A stretch of DNA of 64,000 nt from Prostheceraeus crozeri. Lineage: Eukaryota > Platyhelminthes > Polycladida > Euryleptidae. The stretch is from the NCBI GenBank assembly GCA_907163375.1, contig CAJQUW010012679.1, forward strand, positions 248,001 through 312,000, read 5' to 3'. Each line of letters opens with the position of its first letter. Position 1 is the stretch's first letter. Of the stretch, positions 60,722 to 64,000 are shown piece after piece. A program made the position numbers and the translations under genes. The notes beneath the pieces were generated by a model. It was not told where the DNA came from. It searched no databases and worked only from the letters and a program-made list of their open reading frames with translations.

Positions 60722-62613
60722 CTGAAATGAGATTCAATGACATAATGGAAGAATTGCCAACCACTCAAAGAATGCATGACATTATGTTCATAATAGAAAA
60801 AAATATGGACTTTCAACATTTCATTGGATCCCTTTTCGATCAAATTTAGGAATCCAAATTCTCTTCGATCAAGTTTTTCGAGTTCGAATTCCAGTTCTTC
60901 AGAACGGAGCGACGGAATGTCGACCGCAAGTGATGTATCTGTCACGTAAGAAAAAAAACTACGAATATCAGCGTAATCGAAAATAAATCAAGACACCATA
61001 AAATTTTAAGGATTGATGTCACCAGGCTGATTAGATAGCGATTATCAGGGATGGTTCCCAGTGAGACATCGATAAGTCGCGTAAGACGGGAGGACACAGT
61101 AGACTGAGGCGACACAGTAGTCAGTAATGGAACATCACTATAGTAGAGTTGATAGAGGCCAATTTAAGCACTTGAGCTGTCTGTCAGGGCGCTGCTTGTT
61201 GATCAGCAAGTCATGATCGTTTTTAGTGGCAATGGATCAGTACGCTATCGTTTCAATTATGAGACTACTACCGATGTAAAATGTTGGCAACTTGGGATTC
61301 AGTAGCGGAGCGGCTCGTCCCGAATCAAGATGAATCATAGTACTACAGTGTAAGGTGCAACTTCGGTAAAAAAAGCACACCCCATCTCCATGTCTCCGAA
61401 ACGGTGTCCCGAAAAAAATTTTGAGACAATCAGAGTGAACATCTTGAGTTTTCAATTTATTCCTGTAGGATGAACACATGCACAGGTTGGCCGAAAGACA
61501 TAAATGTTTCATTCGAAAATTACTTATATGTCTGCGGAGAACTCTTTGTTTGAATGATTGATCTTCTACTATAATATAAAATCGACAATCTTAAAGCTAG
61601 CGTCGTAAGTGGGCATTTCATTTATTACTGCATTCAGATTTCACTCATCAGCATCGAACTTGTGAATTTTGTATTTCTTTAGTAGAATTCTTTAGTAGCA
61701 GGCCAAGTGATTGTTATTCAATGTGTTCTGTAATCAGAAGTGAATCCGCACGAAAGTTTCATTTACAGATTCAGTGATCATCACATCACATCGTCTTTTG
61801 TGCAGTTAGAGATGTTGCAACAACAACAAACATTGAGTGAAAGTTTTACCTTAAGAATGTAACTATTTGTGGAAAAGCAGGCATAACAATTAGTGTACGA
61901 TGCATGTAAAATAGCATCAATTATCAGTCGTTATTACATGCAAGACACTTTGAATGTAGTGGTAAAACCACAGAATTAGACAGTTCGTCTCTTGTTCTGT
62001 TTGACTAGAAGGGAAGCATGGAACATGTAACGTAAATGAAATGGCACAATCTCCTGACTAAATAACATAGCAATCGAACAATGAGCAACCAGTTCAACAT
62101 TAAACACGCCAAAAAAGTTTCAGTGACTGGTATCAACCGGATCACATAGCAAAGAGACAGTCGATGTCAAGTTCTACAGAGAAGTTTGTGAACGTTTTTT
62201 CATGCGCCTGCTAACTTTTTTAAAATGACCGGAAGGCCCAACATTATCGAGAAAACTTTTCCGCAATGATCTGAATTCTTCGAATCTGAAGGAGTCGTGG
62301 CGATCGGAGCATTTTAAAGGAATTCAGAGCGATCCGCAAGCGACGCACGACTATTTTTCCTATCTCTAAGGTATCAAAAATTTCTTTTTACCCACTTATT
62401 AAGTTCCTGCATGTACCATCTGTTTGAATCAGTTTGCACTTCTAGCAAAGTGATGCGATTAAACAATCTAATTCTGTGGGTAAAACATAACAGATGGTGT
62501 TAAGAAACAAACTGGTCTATTAATCAAAAGATTGTCATGGTTTCAATGATGAATTCAGTAAACAGTCACTAAAAGCTAGTCAGCGTGCGAAGCTGCAGAG
62601 ATCCCAGATAATA
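60722..62613. other. Probably GST intron, non-coding
   Basis: One minus-strand frame (about 60800-60945) reads LAVDIPSLRSEELEFELEKL and looks coding-like, preceded by an acceptor-like TTACGTGACAG. It does not fit a GST and has no clear donor. Otherwise nothing is seen. Confidence 0.4.
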
Positions 62614-63511
62614 ATGCGCTTGATATCTTGGATATCACCATCATTATCGAAGGGTACGATATCCATTATAACTGGTTTGAAAAGCCCAAACATTCTGGTA
62701 TCTCTCTCGCGTGATAGCTACGTACCTCAACATGTGAAAACTAATTACCTCAAAAATAGCAATGAATATGTAAAAAGGCGTTGCAGTAATAAAAGTTTTA
62801 TTGAAATCTCTGAGAAAAAACTGCACAATAGGTATACCTAAGAAAAATGGGTTTCACCAAAAAGATTGGAAATATACGTGCAAACGTAAAGCGAGTAAAA
62901 GAAAAACTGATAAAGGAAACTGCAGTCTACTTCATTCCATTTCATTAATGACCGTACGGACAGAAAAATTTGAAAATTAATTGATAAGTACAATTTCCCA
63001 GTCAAGCTAGTTATCAAACCAAATAAAACTGTATACAATAGTCTAAGAAATAAAAAGAAAACACAAAAACATGCGAACTGTGACTTATGTAATTACTTGC
63101 CAGAAAACTTGAATATGAGCCGTCATATCATATACAAATTTACATGTAATTTATGTATACAATTTTATATTGGCATAAGTAACAGGCCATTTAAATTTCG
63201 TTTTATGGAGCATGGTCGTAGTTTGGATAATAGAAACTCCAGTAGTGCTCTGACTGATCACGTTCTTCACAAGCACCAAACACGTGACTTGACTATCAAT
63301 GATTTCTTGAAAAATGTTCTGACCCTCTAGATGCTCGCTTGATGGAAGCTAACTACATTAAACGTCTTTCTCCGCAAATCAATCGCAAATATGCTAATCG
63401 ATTTTTGAATCTTGTTCACATCATCCGCAGTCCGACAGCAAGTCTTCATTTAATTCATTCACTTTTACTGCTGATACCCTTGAGGACGGGTGAATACCCG
63501 AAACGTTGGGT
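62614..63511 (+). mobile_element. Penelope-like element with GIY-YIG nuclease, 3' part, broken
   Basis: The plus strand reads the end of the RT (LDILDITIIIEGYDIHYNWF, PKHSGISLARD-like, HVKTNYLKNSNEYVKRRC), a linker with CDLCNYLPEN, then GIY-YIG: HIIYKFTCNLCIQFYIGIS, RFMEHGRSL, SSALTDHVLHKHQ (63120-63300) and ANYIKRLSPQINRK (about 63345-63385). The RT core is absent and the rest is broken in a few places. It ends with a hammerhead-like motif, as does the minus-strand relative at 27737-28991. The two are related in type but clearly diverged in sequence. Confidence 0.9.
63476..63511 (+). ncRNA. Hammerhead-ribozyme-like motif in Penelope 3' end
   Basis: Stem I ACCC/GGGT, core TTGAGGA (the usual CUGANGA with the first C changed to U), stem II CGGG/CCCG with a TGAATA loop, then GAAAC, minimal stem III, and a GTT cleavage-site word. 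All parts are in order within 36 nt. Confidence 0.65.
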
Positions 63512-63879
63512 TGCATATACTACGCGAAACTACGCGAAAAATAAAAAGGAGAGAAAATTTCAAGATTCGGCAATTCCGCATTTAAGTTTAATTGCTCGCT
63601 AATGCGCTGAGGGGTTGGATTTGGATGACACTTCAAACAATTGATTCATTTTTATGTTATCAAATGCAATTCGTCGGAAGCTATGTTTCAGCAACATAAC
63701 TTACATTAAATCTGCATAAAAGTCATTCGCTTGATGCTATACTAATGCATTGAATGTCATAAATGGGCATGTGCCGGACAAACCCACTTATGAATTTTAA
63801 GCGTCCAATGAAGCTTGCGAGAGTTATCCAAATAGCAATTTTTATAATTTGAATGAAAACCGAAGTAGTAAGCAAAACT
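63512..63879. other. Non-coding, nothing recognised
   Basis: AT-rich tail of the Penelope relic and flank. Confidence 0.4.
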
Positions 63880-64000
63880 CCACCACTGGACCGCGCAAGA
63901 TGGCCGCCGTCGCTGACGTCCTACCCCCCTCTGGAACGGCAGAGTGGCGTGGTCGGCCGCCGTGGTGCTTTGAGTCTGACGTCCCCCCCCTCTGGAACGA
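63880..64000. promoter_or_regulatory. Abrupt GC/CpG-rich block with a duplicated unit (possible promoter edge)
   Basis: Composition jumps to GC-rich with many CpGs. CAAGATGGCCGCC (63896-63908) resembles the YY1-type element found near animal transcription starts. The word CTGACGTCC followed by CCCCCTCTGGAACG is repeated about 63 bp apart (63914 and 63977). It may be a CpG-rich promoter or the start of a GC-rich tandem repeat; the window ends inside it. Confidence 0.35.

Noticed and set aside
60800-60945. Candidate upstream exon of the GST gene
   Set aside because: The wording does not fit the GST helical domain and no donor site lies at its end.
1-64000. tRNA genes, rRNA and CRISPR arrays
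   Set aside because: No B-box words (GGTTCGAATCC-like) in proper context, no rRNA blocks and no regularly spaced repeats were found by eye.

Overview
The window looks like a chromosome segment from an invertebrate animal. It is AT-rich and intron-bearing, and the few host genes are small exons separated by kilobases of non-coding DNA. It carries many decayed transposons: LINEs, Penelope-like elements with GIY-YIG nucleases, LTR retroelements, piggyBac and MITEs. The frequent word TAGGCCTA and the mix of elements would suit an echinoderm or another marine deuterostome, but that is only an impression. No tRNA, rRNA or CRISPR was seen.

Host genes, left to right: (1) one internal exon of serine hydroxymethyltransferase, mitochondrial type (minus, 598-720); (2) a secreted coiled-coil plus C-type-lectin-like protein (minus, 14980-15732); (3) a 506-residue intronless protein with four membrane segments and an alpha/beta-hydrolase domain in which the nucleophile position is glycine (minus, 22521-24041); (4) a complete four-exon gene for ATPSCKMT/FAM173B, the methyltransferase of the ATP synthase c-subunit (plus, 45452-57078), whose third intron is about 10.2 kb and holds three retroelement relics; (5) the last exon of a glutathione S-transferase (minus, 60626-60721). 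SHMT and GST run out of view, and no functional link joins these genes.

Mobile DNA: a MITE at 2084-2909; the 3' part of an RNase-H-bearing LINE at about 3830-5125; a rearranged LTR element at 5479-8500 with a 408-bp inverted repeat inside it; a decayed piggyBac transposase at 9321-10180; a piggyBac copy with both TTAA sites at 11854-13970; MITEs at 14149-14589, 20789-21387, 35812-36615 and probably 21672-22256; a Penelope-like element at 27737-28991; an LTR retrotransposon with near-identical LTRs at 30689-35135; a gag fossil at 37694-38717; a CR1/L2/Jockey-group LINE at about 49030-50640; a decayed YLDDG-type RT at about 51600-53060; a Penelope RT fragment at 54070-54520; and another GIY-YIG Penelope relic at 62614-63511. 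Both GIY-YIG Penelope relics carry a hammerhead-ribozyme-like motif just downstream of the nuclease frame.

The rest (about 15.7-20.8, 24.0-27.7, 29.0-30.7, 38.7-45.4, 57.1-60.6 and 60.7-62.6 kb) shows only short random-looking frames. The last 120 bases are abruptly GC- and CpG-rich and may be the edge of a promoter or of a GC-rich repeat.
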